Positions 23,973-34,522 of a stretch of DNA of 64,000 bases are shown piece by piece. The notes under the pieces are model-generated. The model worked only from the letters and a program-made list of their open reading frames with translations. It had not been told where the DNA came from and ran no database searches. The DNA is taken from positions 3,877,001-3,941,000 of the forward strand of contig NC_056535.1 in assembly GCF_910596095.1 (NCBI RefSeq), written 5' to 3'. The DNA comes from Thunnus maccoyii. Taxonomy: Eukaryota > Chordata > Actinopteri > Scombriformes > Scombridae. Position 1 is the stretch's first letter, and each line of letters begins with the position of its first letter. A program made the position numbers and the translations under genes.

Positions 23973-25039
23973 TCCAGTCTGACAAGAAGAAGAGTCACAA
24001 ACAGGGATCCACATTCATTTTTGGGCATTACTGTGTTTTAAGCCAGTTTCTAACATCAGATATTGCTGAGATCTGCCAATCTTTAGTCTTTCAAGATATT
24101 TGAAGACTACGTAATATGAAGGTTTAGCATTTCATTTTTCTTTCAAGCTCTTAATAGCCTCTAAGCACTGCCATTCTCTGTTTATGTGCCACTGTGCTCA
24201 GTTTGTCTGTTCCACTGTAATATTTGTGAAGGACTAGATGTCGCTTTTATTAGCTAACTGTTAGTAGGAAAATGACTGAGAAACTTTCTCATGATGTAAA
24301 TGTTATTTAAATGTGTAAGTCAGCTGTTTAAGCTGTTGGGAGGGGGGGTCTTATTTAAACCAAAAGATGTTTTTACACTGTGCAGGTGCTACAATGTGTC
24401 TTATTTATTCCAATTTTTTTTATTTGAAATGCAGCAATTCATATGTTAACTCTTAACTCTGATGAGAAGTTGCAAGGTGGCTTTGTTCCTGTAGAATGTA
24501 CAATGTTTTCTTAGAGTGAAATGCAAACTGTGGCTATTATTACGGCAATGCAAATTCAGCAGGCCACAGTGCATTTGCTTTTCCAATCAATTTATGTCCT
24601 TAATACTGTGTGCACCAAAAACCTTTCACTGTACTATTCTGTTGTACATGCATATGTAAAACATCAATCTGCCTCCACTGTTGCATTTAGCAAAATGCTG
24701 TTTGCCTCAACTGAAATGGCCTGTGTGTGTATCACGCCGCTGTGTGTAACGTCGCCCTGCCTGTGTAGCTGTTGAGACGAGTCAGTGCCCGCCTCTCACC
24801 TCATATGTCTCATATAAGGACACAATGTAATGTAGATCTGCTGACACATGGTGAATGTGGTACACTGATGATAATAATAATACGAAGGACATGAGACGTA
24901 CTGTGGGGAATTTTCAACAAGCACTATTTTTTCATTGTTACAATGGGCTACTTCTTACAGAATTAAACACACTTACTGCAAACTGTGTGAACTGAGTTCT
25001 TCTCTGGACAGAAGTTACACAATGAGTATTTCATTTCTG

Positions 25040-25195
25040 GTGCACCCCGGTAGCCTACTGGTTAAGATGCATGCCATAGAACCACAACATCTGCGGTTTG
25101 AATCCAGCTCCAGGCCTATTGTTGCATGTCACCCCCCCCATCTTTCTCTCCCTTCAATTCCTGTCATCTCGCCACTGTCCCTGTAATAACAACCA
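25040..25195 (+). mobile_element. tRNA-derived SINE
   Basis: The tRNA-like head has an A-box-like TAGCCTACTGGTTAAG (25051-25066) and a B-box-like GGTTTGAATCC (25095-25105). It is followed by GTTGCATGTCACCCCCC and a tail with CTCTCCCTTCAATTCCTGTCAT, the layout of common fish tRNA-SINEs. It abuts a Tc1-like fragment. Confidence 0.8.
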
Positions 25196-25214
25196 TTCCA
25201 GTAAATATTTATAT

Positions 25215-25665
25215 ATGCACAGACGGGTGACAAATTAAAGTTATGAGGGGATCTGGTGGTCCCCTTAGAGGGAAGGGTGACTACAAATCAATACAAAGTT
25301 GTTCTGAGTCATGATGATATGATGAAACATTTCTATCCTGATGGGAGTGGTCTCTTCCAGGATGACAATGCCCCAATTCACAGGGCACGAGGGGTCACTG
25401 AATGGTTTGACAAGTGTGAAAATTATTTGAATCATATGCTATGGACTTCGCAGTCTCCAGATCTCAACCCAGTTGAACACATATGGGAGATTTTGGACTG
25501 ACATGTTAGACAGCGCTCTCCACCACCATCATCAAAACACCCAATGAGGGGATATCGTTTTGAAGAAAGGTGTTCCTCAGCCTCGGCATTGATTCTACAA
25601 GTGTCTAGAACTCTTCTGGAGGGATATATGTATATAAACGTCATCTCAGCATAGAGCGCCTCCTG
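25215..25665 (+). pseudogene. Tc1-like transposase C-terminal fragment (DD36E-type)
   Basis: The left part (ACGGGTGACAAATTAAAG, about 25223-25240) resembles a Tc1-like terminus and is joined almost directly to the C-terminal third of a transposase. The frame 25256-25501 contains QDDNAPIH and [12 protein letters not shown], the second Asp and the final Glu of the catalytic triad, with 36 residues between them. The frame stops at TGA after WEILD, probably from CGA by CpG decay. Recognisable sequence ([15 protein letters not shown]) continues past the stop. The N-terminal DNA-binding region and first Asp are missing, so it is an internally deleted, dead copy. Confidence 0.85.
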
Positions 25666-25689
25666 GTGATGTTTCAGTAGTCTAACATC

Positions 25690-27250
25690 TAAATATGTTT
25701 CACTCCAACAAGAGGATTTGACAGCTAAATCTCAAATGTGCAAAATAGCTTTTTTGGGATCAAAGGATGTCTTCTTCAGACCTTTACTCACAAAATAGAG
25801 TTTGTGCATTATTGTAATTGATGAAAGTAAAAGGCAATACATTGAGTCATTAACAGAGACATCATTTTGACATGAAGACCTCACTTGAAGATGTAACTTT
25901 GGAATGAATTGGCTTTTAGAAATGAGACACTTGTGTGTGATTGTGTGTTTATGATGTCGTCCATTAAGTAAGTAGAAAACATCAGTTGTAATGTATAATG
26001 ATCATCACCACCTAATCCTCTATAACTCCAAGATTGTTGGTTTCATTTCACCTATGTTATTGTCATTTCTTGGTTATAACATCTCAGCTCATTAGATAAA
26101 TTCATGATTGACATCCATTAGAATCATAGCATGGCCAACTTGTGTTTTTCAGTAACATTTTCCTCATATCAGGACATTTTACAGTTGTTAGTGCACGCTT
26201 GTTGAAAATCAACAACCACTGTTTCTTAACTAGTCAAAAATATCTGGCATTTCAGTACTGCGGTGTCTTGTCACTTATAAGCTGATATACAGTATATACT
26301 AATACTCTTATGTCTGTGAGAAGCTAATATTGGCTGATATTGTATTGTTTGGCAGATTTATTAGTCTCGCTCTACTGCAAGGTGCTTTTGCATCACAAGC
26401 ATTTCTTTGTTTCATCCAGTCCCCTACCCCTATGAGAAGATTAAATCACTGAAATTAGATTTAGAATTAGAATTAAAATTGAATCTGTTAACTAATTGTT
26501 ATGGGATTTAAGTTATTAACATGAAACAGATTATGGGGGAAAATCCAACATCCCTATATAAACACTGTCAAGAGGACAATACATTCACTGCAGGAATTAT
26601 CAAATAAAAGGGGGGTGTAATGAGATGAGCTTCATCATGTGAAAGAAAACATCACAAAATCAAGCAAGTGAATTTAAAATTAATCTGGATGAAGTGCATG
26701 TGGATATGGTCTGTATTTATTATGAAATAATTAGTTAAGTCCCCTGTTTCTCAAATATATCTTTTTCTTCTTGTTCCTACAGTTGGATGTTTGAGCTTCA
26801 GTGTGCAGAATGATGTATGTGCAGAGTTTGACACAAGAAGGTTGTTTTAACATTCATCTGCTGAAAGTGAAAAGCTTCTCTGCGCTCATTGAAAATATGA
26901 TTTTAAGGGGCGGGCCTATAAGCATGATTTGTGACATCAGAACTGGTTTGGAGCCAATCCTGGTCCAGTATTCAACTTTCACAAGTGTGGTGTATAAACT
27001 TGAAGCCTCCAGTGCACAAACACTGAGAATGAACTTTACAGTGAAGTAGGAGACAAATGGTATCTAGAAGTTAAACTTTTGAAATGAAATATAGTTCCAT
27101 ATTTATAGATTCTGGAATTTTAAATGAGGGAGAAGAACTAGCTGCCATTTTTAGGATTTTTAAGTGGTATTTACCTGGTTTTTGTTGGTACCTGTTTTGT
27201 GGAAAAACTTATCAGACACATTTTATTGTTCCAAGCAGAGTTTTTTTTTA
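25690..27250. other. Spacer without recognised feature
   Basis: AT-rich DNA between the transposon remnant and the let-7 host promoter region. An 82-codon frame at 26801-27049 has no recognisable domain. Confidence 0.45.
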
Positions 27251-27289
27251 ATATATATATCTTAATACAAGTCTGGAGGCGTTATTGCT

Positions 27290-27660
27290 GTAGTTTACAC
27301 CCCGGACAGCAGGGGGCGGTGATGCGCCTTTAAGCTCCTTGTAAGCTGCGGCATCAACCCAGGACGAAGACGCAGTCAGAGGGTGGAGGAGAATTTCGAC
27401 ATGGCAGACAGGTGGGTACACTGTATTAATGACACATTTTTTTATTGAATTGACTTTAATGCCGGTACATGTAACGTTTAAAACACTCCACAATGACACC
27501 TGGTGTTATTCTGTAGCGGGGGAGCCGACTGCTGCACTTTTATCCGACGCTTGCTTCTCTGGACAACCATGCTGGAACGTGCTGCTAGCTAGCTGTTAGC
27601 TCGATTGCGTTGGCTAGCAAGTTGTAAGGAGTGGTTAACTGACGTAGCTGGCACAGTGCG
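27290..27660 (+). promoter_or_regulatory. Putative promoter and first exon of let-7 host transcript
   Basis: A patch richer in GC and CpG than its surroundings, containing AGCAGGGGGCGG (27308-27319), which includes a GC-box-like core. It ends in a strong first-exon signature: ATGGCAGACAG|GTGGGT at 27411/27412. The nearest downstream acceptor with a convincing pyrimidine tract is at 30576, leading into the let-7 exon. No start-site data. Confidence 0.45.
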
Positions 27661-30643
27661 GTGCGACGGTGAGGGCACTTACATGCTTATAATTACTACA
27701 TTTAATGAAACCTTCACACGGGTATGAACATCCAGTTAGCTAGTTAGCTAGTTATTTATGCCCAGTCATGTTGGTTGATTATAAGTAAGTTACTAGCTAG
27801 CAAGCTAGCGCCCATTCCCTGTAGAAGGAGTGTCGTTGTGACTCGTCCAGCTCCGAGTGTGAAGAACTGTTGACTTTCTATCTGAATTTAAGAGTTGCTG
27901 ATGTCATATTTTACTGTAGACCCACCCTAAGTAAAGAGCTCGTCAAACTATCTTGGTAACAGAACAGCCTCACATATAAAAGAGTATTTTCTAGTGTTCT
28001 AGGACAACAATGGACAGACAGCTTTCTGGGTTTGAGGGTTGCTTCCTCTCAAACGGACATTTGAGGAACATCTGGGTTTGCTTGGACGTTACAGGAGTCT
28101 GGGTGGAGGATACAGGAGGCTGGGCGGAGGCTACAGGAGGTTGGTGAAGGGCTGGGTGGAGGTTACAGGAGGTTGGATGGAGGTTATAGGAGAGTATGTG
28201 GAGGTAACAGGAGGTTGGATGGAGGTTACAGGAGAGAGTGTGGAGGTAACAGGAGGTTGGATGGAGGTTACAGGAGAGTATGTGGAGGTTACAGGAGAGT
28301 ATGTGGAGGTTACAGGGTGTTGGATGGAGTTTACAGGAGAGTATGTGGAGGTTACAGGAGGTTGGATGGAGGTTACAAGAGAGTGTGTGGAGGTTACAGT
28401 TGAGTGTATGGAGGTTACAGGAGGCTGAGTGGAGGTTACAGGAGGTTGGGTGGAGGTTACAGGAGAGTGTGTGGAGGTTACAGGATGTTGGGTGGAGCTT
28501 ACAGGTGTGTGTGTGTGTGTAGGTTGCAGAATGTTGGGTGGAGGTTACAGGAGGCTGAGTGGAGGTTACAGGAGAGTGTGTGGAGGGTACAGGAGGTTGG
28601 GTGGAGGTTACAGGAGAGTGTGTGGAGGGTACAGGAGGGTGGGTGGAGGTGGTTGGAGGCAGAGAGAATGTGGGAAGCTGGCCTACCTGCTGCCAGCTGT
28701 AAAAGCAGTCTTTACTGTCAGAGTGGGTTTAGTAATAACAGGGAACGCAGGAACAGACTTGTTCCTTTAGTTTAAAGCTTGTGGCTGATGTTGTATTAGA
28801 ACTCGGTCCAAAATAAGAAGTTTCTCTTTGCTCAAGCAAATATTTGCTTTTAGTACTGAATCAATCAGTCAGATTAGAAAATCCACTAAACATCAATCTA
28901 CACATTACTATACACAATCATTTTGATTCAGTTAAATCAATGAATTGTTAAAAGGCTAAACATGATCTAGTTCCAGGCTCTCAAACGTTAGGAGTGTTTT
29001 TATATCATTACATATTGAATATATTTTGGTTTTAGATTGTTGGACAGACAAATAACCTGTTTGAAAAGTCATCGTTGGCTTTGGGAAATTTGACATTTCA
29101 TAGTGGAAATGATTGACAGATTGCCTTCATTGATATATGAAAAAAATTACTCTCAATTTTAGTCCCCATCACCAGCTGAGCTGAATCAGAGAGATCCTTA
29201 TCAATGTAGTTATTAAATGACAATTTAATCATAATCTCACTAATGAAATCTGTGGTCTTTGCTGTGTGATGTAGCGCCACTGCTTCTTTTCCCTGAAACA
29301 TAATAAGCCTAATATCATATATCATCAAATGTAATAATTACAGTTCCAGCTAAATCTTTACAGTTGAAACAAGTCAATAAAGTGAAGACTGTTCCCAGAT
29401 ATGAATGAGTTTAGGTCCAGTCACTGAATGGAACAGTCACTTCTTCTTTTCAATATCATTTGTTCATCTTTGTAGTTACCAGAAAGGACATTGTCTAACA
29501 TGATCAAGGTATTAAGAACATTTGAAATTCATCAAATGTTTGAACCAGTTGTCTCCAACCATACACCATTAACTCTGGGTGCACATTTTAATATATGTTC
29601 AGTAATCTTTGACAAGAAAAGGTGTTGACAAGAGCAGCAACGAAGAATCAATTAGTCAATGGACAGAAAAGTAAGTAATTGGAAAGGATTTTGCTAATTG
29701 TTGTCATTTCGCAATTTATTGAGCAAAAATGGCAAAAAAATGAATAAATAAATCACTGGTTCCAGCCTTCATAATGTAAATATTTCCTTGTTGTTGTTTT
29801 CCTCTATAATAATAAACAGAATATCTTTGGGTTTTGAGACAAAACAAGACATTTTGGAGAATATCTCTGAAAACTTTGGATGGACATTCTTTACGGACAC
29901 AAATTATCACTTAAACTAGAAAAATGTTAAGTGGTAGAATAATGATAATGAAAATAATTGTTAGATGCAGCCTAAGTGTGGACAGCTGAGGTAAACACAG
30001 CGTTTTGTCCGGATGTCTTTAAAGTGTTTTCGCAGCATAATAACGCTCCGCTGCCAGCTGCTGTCCGTGGTACTGAACTGCCCAACATTTAACCGCCTGC
30101 TCTCCATCCTGCTGCTCTTACAGTCTGTATGAACTTAAACTGGCTTGGAACAGACTACAGTTTATTCAGTCTTACAGTTTTTGTCACCATCTGTATCTTT
30201 ATTCACATAAAACTAAATTCTTGTTGGCTCAGATCACAGTAACTTCTTACTCACAACAAACAGGACCACAGTTGTCTTGGAAGAGGACTCAGAGCAGTGC
30301 TGGATATCATCCACATTTTTTGATACTAGTTCCAGTTTTGGCACTGAATCATGACTTTTTTCAAATGCTACTTCACTGCTCAATTTCATCTCATGCAAAA
30401 TGAATAATCTGATCACACAAGTGCACATCAGTCCATCTCTATCAGAGTGTTTCTTTGAGGCATCTATTCAGTTGTATTTTTCCCACTTAACACCTAAGAG
30501 TTGGAAATTGCTGCTTTTATACCTGTTGTGAATTTTCCTCATGTGTTAAATTTCTTCCATCCATCTCTCTCCACAGTGTGAGGCCTCAGCATTTGGTCCT
30601 GTCAGGAGATCTGGATTCAGCTGGTGCTTTTCTGTGGTGTTGA
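27401..30643 (+). CDS. Possible micropeptide frame spliced into let-7 host RNA
   Basis: If the exon ending at 27411 is joined to the acceptor at 30576/30577, the ATG at 27401 reads through for 25 codons to TGA at 30641-30643. The peptide starts MADSVRPQHLVLS and ends AGAFLWC, without recognisable domain. The A at -3 gives a good start context (GACATGG). Splice sites are seen; splicing and translation are inferred. It could equally be a short leader frame in a non-coding RNA. Confidence 0.3.
28085..28655 (+). repeat. 21-bp minisatellite in let-7 host intron
   Basis: About 27 tandem copies of a unit near GGTTACAGGAGGTTGGATGGA, with alternating variants (GGAGAGTGTGTGGAG and GGAGGTTGG-TGGAG). 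Because the unit is a multiple of three and poor in stops, it opens several plus-strand frames, giving spurious EVTGG-type heptad proteins. It lies in the intron 27412-30576. Confidence 0.92.
29632..29972 (+). mobile_element. Dispersed inverted-repeat element (hAT-like MITE)
   Basis: Left end GAGCAGCAACGAAGAATCAA and right end AATAATTGTTAGATGCAGCC are imperfect inverted repeats. The interior contains GAATATCTTTGGGTTTTGAG and ACAAAACAAGACATTT, common in a fish family I recall. Fragments of the same family are at 13440-13595 (inverted) and 43955-44075. Confidence 0.6.
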
Positions 30644-30704
30644 GGAGGCTCTTCATCATTAAATGGGCCTGCTCTTTCACTGCAGCTCAACAGCTCAGTT
30701 TGCA

Positions 30705-30786
30705 CTGTGGGATGAGGTAGTAGGTTGTATAGTTTTAGGGTCACACCCGCACTGGGAGATAACTATTCAGCCTACTGTCTTTCTCA
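30705..30786 (+). ncRNA. let-7a: let-7a precursor microRNA
   Basis: The mature 5p sequence at 30713-30734 is identical to let-7a (TGAGGTAGTAGGTTGTATAG, then TT). The loop TTAGGGTCACACCC matches the let-7a-1 type precursor. The 3p arm at 30763-30783 pairs back across a hairpin of about 70-80 nt. It has CTATTCAGCCTACTG where let-7a-1 usually has CTATACAATCTACTG, so the star strand differs while the mature strand is unchanged. let-7 represses LIN28, RAS and other growth genes through 3' UTR sites. It lies 176 bases upstream of let-7f, presumably on one primary transcript. Confidence 0.97.
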
Positions 30787-30902
30787 AAGTGACAAAGACG
30801 CGTCTCTGTCGCCCCTCCATGCTTCCTTAATTCCAGTTTTCTCACATCAGTGTTTTCCGGATCCAGAAGTGTCTGTATTCAGCAGTTAAATCTAGCTGTT
30901 CA

Positions 30903-30993
30903 TGCAGTGTGAGGTAGTAGATTGTATAGTTGTAGGGTAGTGATTTTGCCCTGTTTCGGTGATAACTATACAATCTATTGCCTTCCCTGAGGA
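30903..30993 (+). ncRNA. let-7f: let-7f precursor microRNA
   Basis: The mature 5p at 30910-30931 is identical to let-7f (TGAGGTAGTAGATTGTATAG, then TT). Loop GGGTAGTGATTTTGCCCTG and 3p arm CTATACAATCTATTGCC (from 30966) match the let-7f-1 precursor. Together with let-7a and neighbouring ptpdc1 it corresponds to the mammalian let-7a-1/let-7f-1/let-7d cluster. I found no let-7d in the following sequence. Confidence 0.97.
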
Positions 30994-31859
30994 GCAGCAT
31001 CTCTTCTCTTTCTTTCTAATAAATGTTATTCATACAGACCAGATGTTCAGATCTCTTTTAAAGATGTCCAAGATGTAACTGACAACTGCATGTTTCCTCT
31101 GTGATCACTAAACATGTTGTGTATTAGTTTTATGGAAGTTCTTATTATATAGTACATATTGTGGTTCATAAATGGAATCTGCTGTGATATAAATGTTGTT
31201 TTTCTTTTTTACATTTTGTCAGTGTAAACTTAAACTTACTTGCCTCTTTTTGCACTCTCTTGAGCTGTATAATAAAATCTGATATAATATGGAAAACTGA
31301 TAGTTGATTAGCTTTATACTGAATTACTAACATTCAGATCCTCTACTTATATATTATAATAGATTTTTATACCTGATGCATCAATGTGTAAGCAACATTT
31401 TAACACTACCTGATCAAACTGCAGCTAATCGTAAGTTTTTTGTTGGATAGTCCTCTGTAAAGCAATCCATGGTATTATAAACAACAACAATATGAAACTT
31501 GACTAAACCCTCAAGTAAACCTCTTTCAGGTTTCTGACATGTAAACAAACAAATCAGTGACACTTTATGTCTTGGCTCTGTAATTTTCCAGATAGGGGTT
31601 ATATTTATTTTAAAACTAACTATACAGAAAATATAAGCAAATGAATTTGTTGCTTGCTTAACCTTGAGTCTTAGTGATGAGTAGGTCAGCTGAACACAAA
31701 AATCTGAAACATGTCTACATGTGCAAGCAAACAAATCTATAACAAAGTTTCCAACAATAAGTGAATACATGCGTAGGTTTAAACTGAGCTTTTCTTTCAA
31801 GTAGAGTTCCATTTCCCACATGATTACAACCAGATTACATCATTCTTTCCAGGAAACAT

Positions 31860-31985
31860 CCCCGGAAATGACTGACTCAAAAAGTAAAGCATTACAGATA
31901 TATTTAGCAGAGCAACAAGTATATTTCCATCTGAAATGTAGTGGAGTAGAAATATAAAGTAGTATGAAATGGAAATACTCAAACC
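31860..31985 (+). repeat. Dispersed repeat fragment (AAGTACTC family)
   Basis: Shares TAAAGTA-TATGAAATGGAAATACTC with 33650-33665 of the larger copy at 33370-33722. A short, truncated copy. Confidence 0.45.
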
Positions 31986-33369
31986 ACATGGTCTGAGCTC
32001 TGTTCTGTTCAGCTGTACTAATAAAGCTGTAATTAGTCCCGCCCCATCAGAAGCAACATCACCTGACTGGAAAACAACAAAGATGTCACACTCAGTCTGC
32101 TCAGACCCTGGATGAATAAATGTGAGTGGTTACTTTCCATCACTGTGAATATCACACTTCTGGCCAAACTTGAAATGTAAAATAATAGCATGTCCTGTTC
32201 AAGTTATGATCAGGATCATTTTATAACTGTTCAGTTGTAGCTCAGTCAAAATCCACAATGTCACAGCAGTAAAATCATAAGAAAAAAATACACCTGGTTT
32301 CATAATCTGTCATTGATGGATCTGATTTTCTCTTATGATGTATTCAGCATATTATGAAGTAGAGTATGTAGGCTATCATTGGTTAGTGAATGTCCTGAAA
32401 GTGTGAAAATTCCTTACTGAATATGACTTTTAGTGTATATCTTACCCTACACACAGGATGGATCACCAACTGGAAAAAACAACTGCTCTGAGATCCCAGT
32501 AGTCCCAGATTCACTTTGTCAGTTGCTTTTTGATAAGATGATTGATTTGCTTGGTTATGTGCATTAAAGTATAATATCAACTAGGTCCTGCATTATTACA
32601 TAATCTTGTACTGGTGTCTAGTAGAAGGACCACACAACATGTACTTGGTTTATATTGTGCTCACATGGAGCGTTTTCCTCAACAATGTTGTGTTTCATCA
32701 AATTACCACAAACCAATTGTCAGAAAGAAAAGCTGGAGCCTGGTTGTATTATTCCAGCACAACTTGTTGGTTTCTGACCGTCTGTGTAAAATATATTAAA
32801 GCTGATATCTACAGTATTTGTACTGATGGCAGTATGGAGACAGCAGGGGCCCTGTAGACAGGTGAATGCAGCCATGCAGTTCAGACAGATGATAGCAGCT
32901 ACACAGCTGTGCCAGCAGATGGTGTTATAGTCCTTTGACAAGTCTAATCATCTTCCCAACAGAAGACCACCATGGAGTCTGTAAATCACCGAAGAATTAT
33001 TAGTCATAAATGATGAGAAAATCTGATCCAGACTAATAGCTGTGCAGCTGTTTCGTGCTGTAAGCTGCTTATTATACCTGTTATTGTTGGGCTGGATTTA
33101 CAGTAATTAAACAAATAAAGCTAGACTCATTTTTTCCCTTTGTGATGTGCTGCTCTGGTGAAATATGATTAAACCAGATTGTATTCAATAGTCCGCTTGA
33201 TTTTTTTTCTACATTCTTTTCGTTTGTGAGTTTGTATTTTCCATTCTAATTAGCATTTATTGATTTAAAGTCTCTTGAGTTAATGACATTTGGCAGACAA
33301 CATGTGCACCAGCTTGTCGAAAACACACATGGATGGAAAATGTGAATTAAGATGCGGATCTGTTATGCA

Positions 33370-33722
33370 GTGAGAGAAGAAGTACTCAGAACCTTTATAG
33401 ACTGTAGTGAGTAAGTAAAAATACTATCAACAAAATGAGCTTAAAACATTAAAAGTAAAATGACTCATTATGTAGAATGGCCCCTATTATTTGATTATAA
33501 TGTTGGATTATGTTGCTATAATAGTATTAAATCGTATTTCATAAGATGATGACATGTATAGTATGACTCTTTCTGTAAAGTAACTATACTAGATGAATAT
33601 TAAGTAATAAGAACAATATTTTCACTGGGATGTAAAAGTACCATAAAATAGAAATACTCTAGTAAAGTAAAAGTACCTCAAACTTGTCCTTCAGCTCAGT
33701 ACTTGGGTAAATGTACTTAGCT
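33370..33722 (+). repeat. Dispersed repeat (AAGTACTCAGA ... AGTACTTGGGT)
   Basis: Starts GAAGAAGTACTCAGAACC and ends CAGTACTTGGGTAAATGTAC, with many AAGTA motifs between, a frequent fish repeat type. It ends just upstream of the wnt7a 5' region. Confidence 0.55.
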
Positions 33723-33724
33723 TC

Positions 33725-34451
33725 TTGTTGTGTTAATAGTTTGAGATTTGAGGCGCAAATCTCAGCAAATGAAACGTGATCTGACGGAGATGGGGCTCTA
33801 GAAGTGCCAAGATAAACATGGATCGGTGGGAGGAGCGTTTATTGTTGGAAAATAAATAAAAAGTGCCGGTGGGTGGTTGTCTGTCAGACAGGCTACCGTT
33901 CAGTGGCCGGGAGGACATGCAAGTGAGCGCTGAATGATGCAGGGAAGTGTCCGGGAGGTGACTTGCTCTCTCAGTAACATGTAACAAGTATGAAGATCTG
34001 ACTGGATTGTTACTTGAGCTGTGAGCGTGTGTGCGTCAGATACACGGACAGATGAGCTGAGCGTGTACCTGCAGGCTGAGAGAGTGTGTGAGCAGCTCAG
34101 AGGCAGATCCTCCGCAGAACACGCCCTGATAGAAAAGGTAGACACACACACTCACACACATACACATACACACACATACACACACACTCATATACTCACT
34201 CAGCGTGATCAGTGAGGAGCCGAGCTGCTTACCTGGAAACAACAGCCCCAATGCTCCACCACAGGCTCACACCATCGGACACCTACCAAATGAAATCAGG
34301 ACGAAGGCATTTCCACAAACTCTGGTTCTTCCCGAGGAGCTTTATCCACCCCTGCAGCCCGGAACACCTGGAGATCCCGCGGGACTCGATAGAGAAATAA
34401 AGCTGCTTGTTGCAACAGCAGAGCATTCATCCAGCGGCTGGGTTTAGCACC
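33725..34451 (+). promoter_or_regulatory. wnt7a upstream region and 5' UTR
   Basis: GC content rises after about 33770. A TATA-like AAATAAATAAAAAG lies at about 33849-33862, followed by GTGCCGGTGGGTGG. A dinucleotide CA array (34142-34190) lies between here and the ATG. The transcription start is not determined. Confidence 0.35.
34142..34190. repeat. Imperfect (CA)n microsatellite
   Basis: CA repeats with TA and TC interruptions, about 260 bases before the wnt7a start, so possibly in its 5' UTR. Confidence 0.88.
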
Positions 34452-34522
34452 ATGAGTAGGAAGACACGGCGGTGGATTTTACATTTTTTCCTGTGCCTTG
34501 GAATAGTCTATTTGAAAATCGG
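34452..34522 (+). CDS. wnt7a: wnt7a coding exon 1
   Basis: Residues 1-23 plus two bases: MSRKTRR and the hydrophobic signal core. Start context GCACCATGA. The donor GTGAGT follows CGG. Confidence 0.93.

Larger units (their letters stand above)
30577..31010 (+). ncRNA. Putative let-7 host transcript, microRNA-bearing exon
   Basis: An acceptor (CTCTCTCCACAG ending 30576) precedes both hairpins, so they sit within an exon of the host RNA rather than an intron. The 3' limit is not visible; AATAAA at about 31018 could be a polyadenylation signal. Confidence 0.5.

Noticed and set aside
25040-25110. A tRNA gene suggested by A- and B-box-like motifs
   Set aside because: The cloverleaf is not complete and a SINE-type tail follows; it is a SINE head, not a functional tRNA.
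28039-28775. Repetitive proteins encoded by the minisatellite (129, 123 and 113 codons)
   Set aside because: All are by-products of a 21-bp repeat open in several frames; no start context, splice support or conserved flanks.
31414-31821. 135-codon minus-strand frame downstream of let-7
   Set aside because: No recognised family or splice support; base composition like surrounding non-coding DNA.
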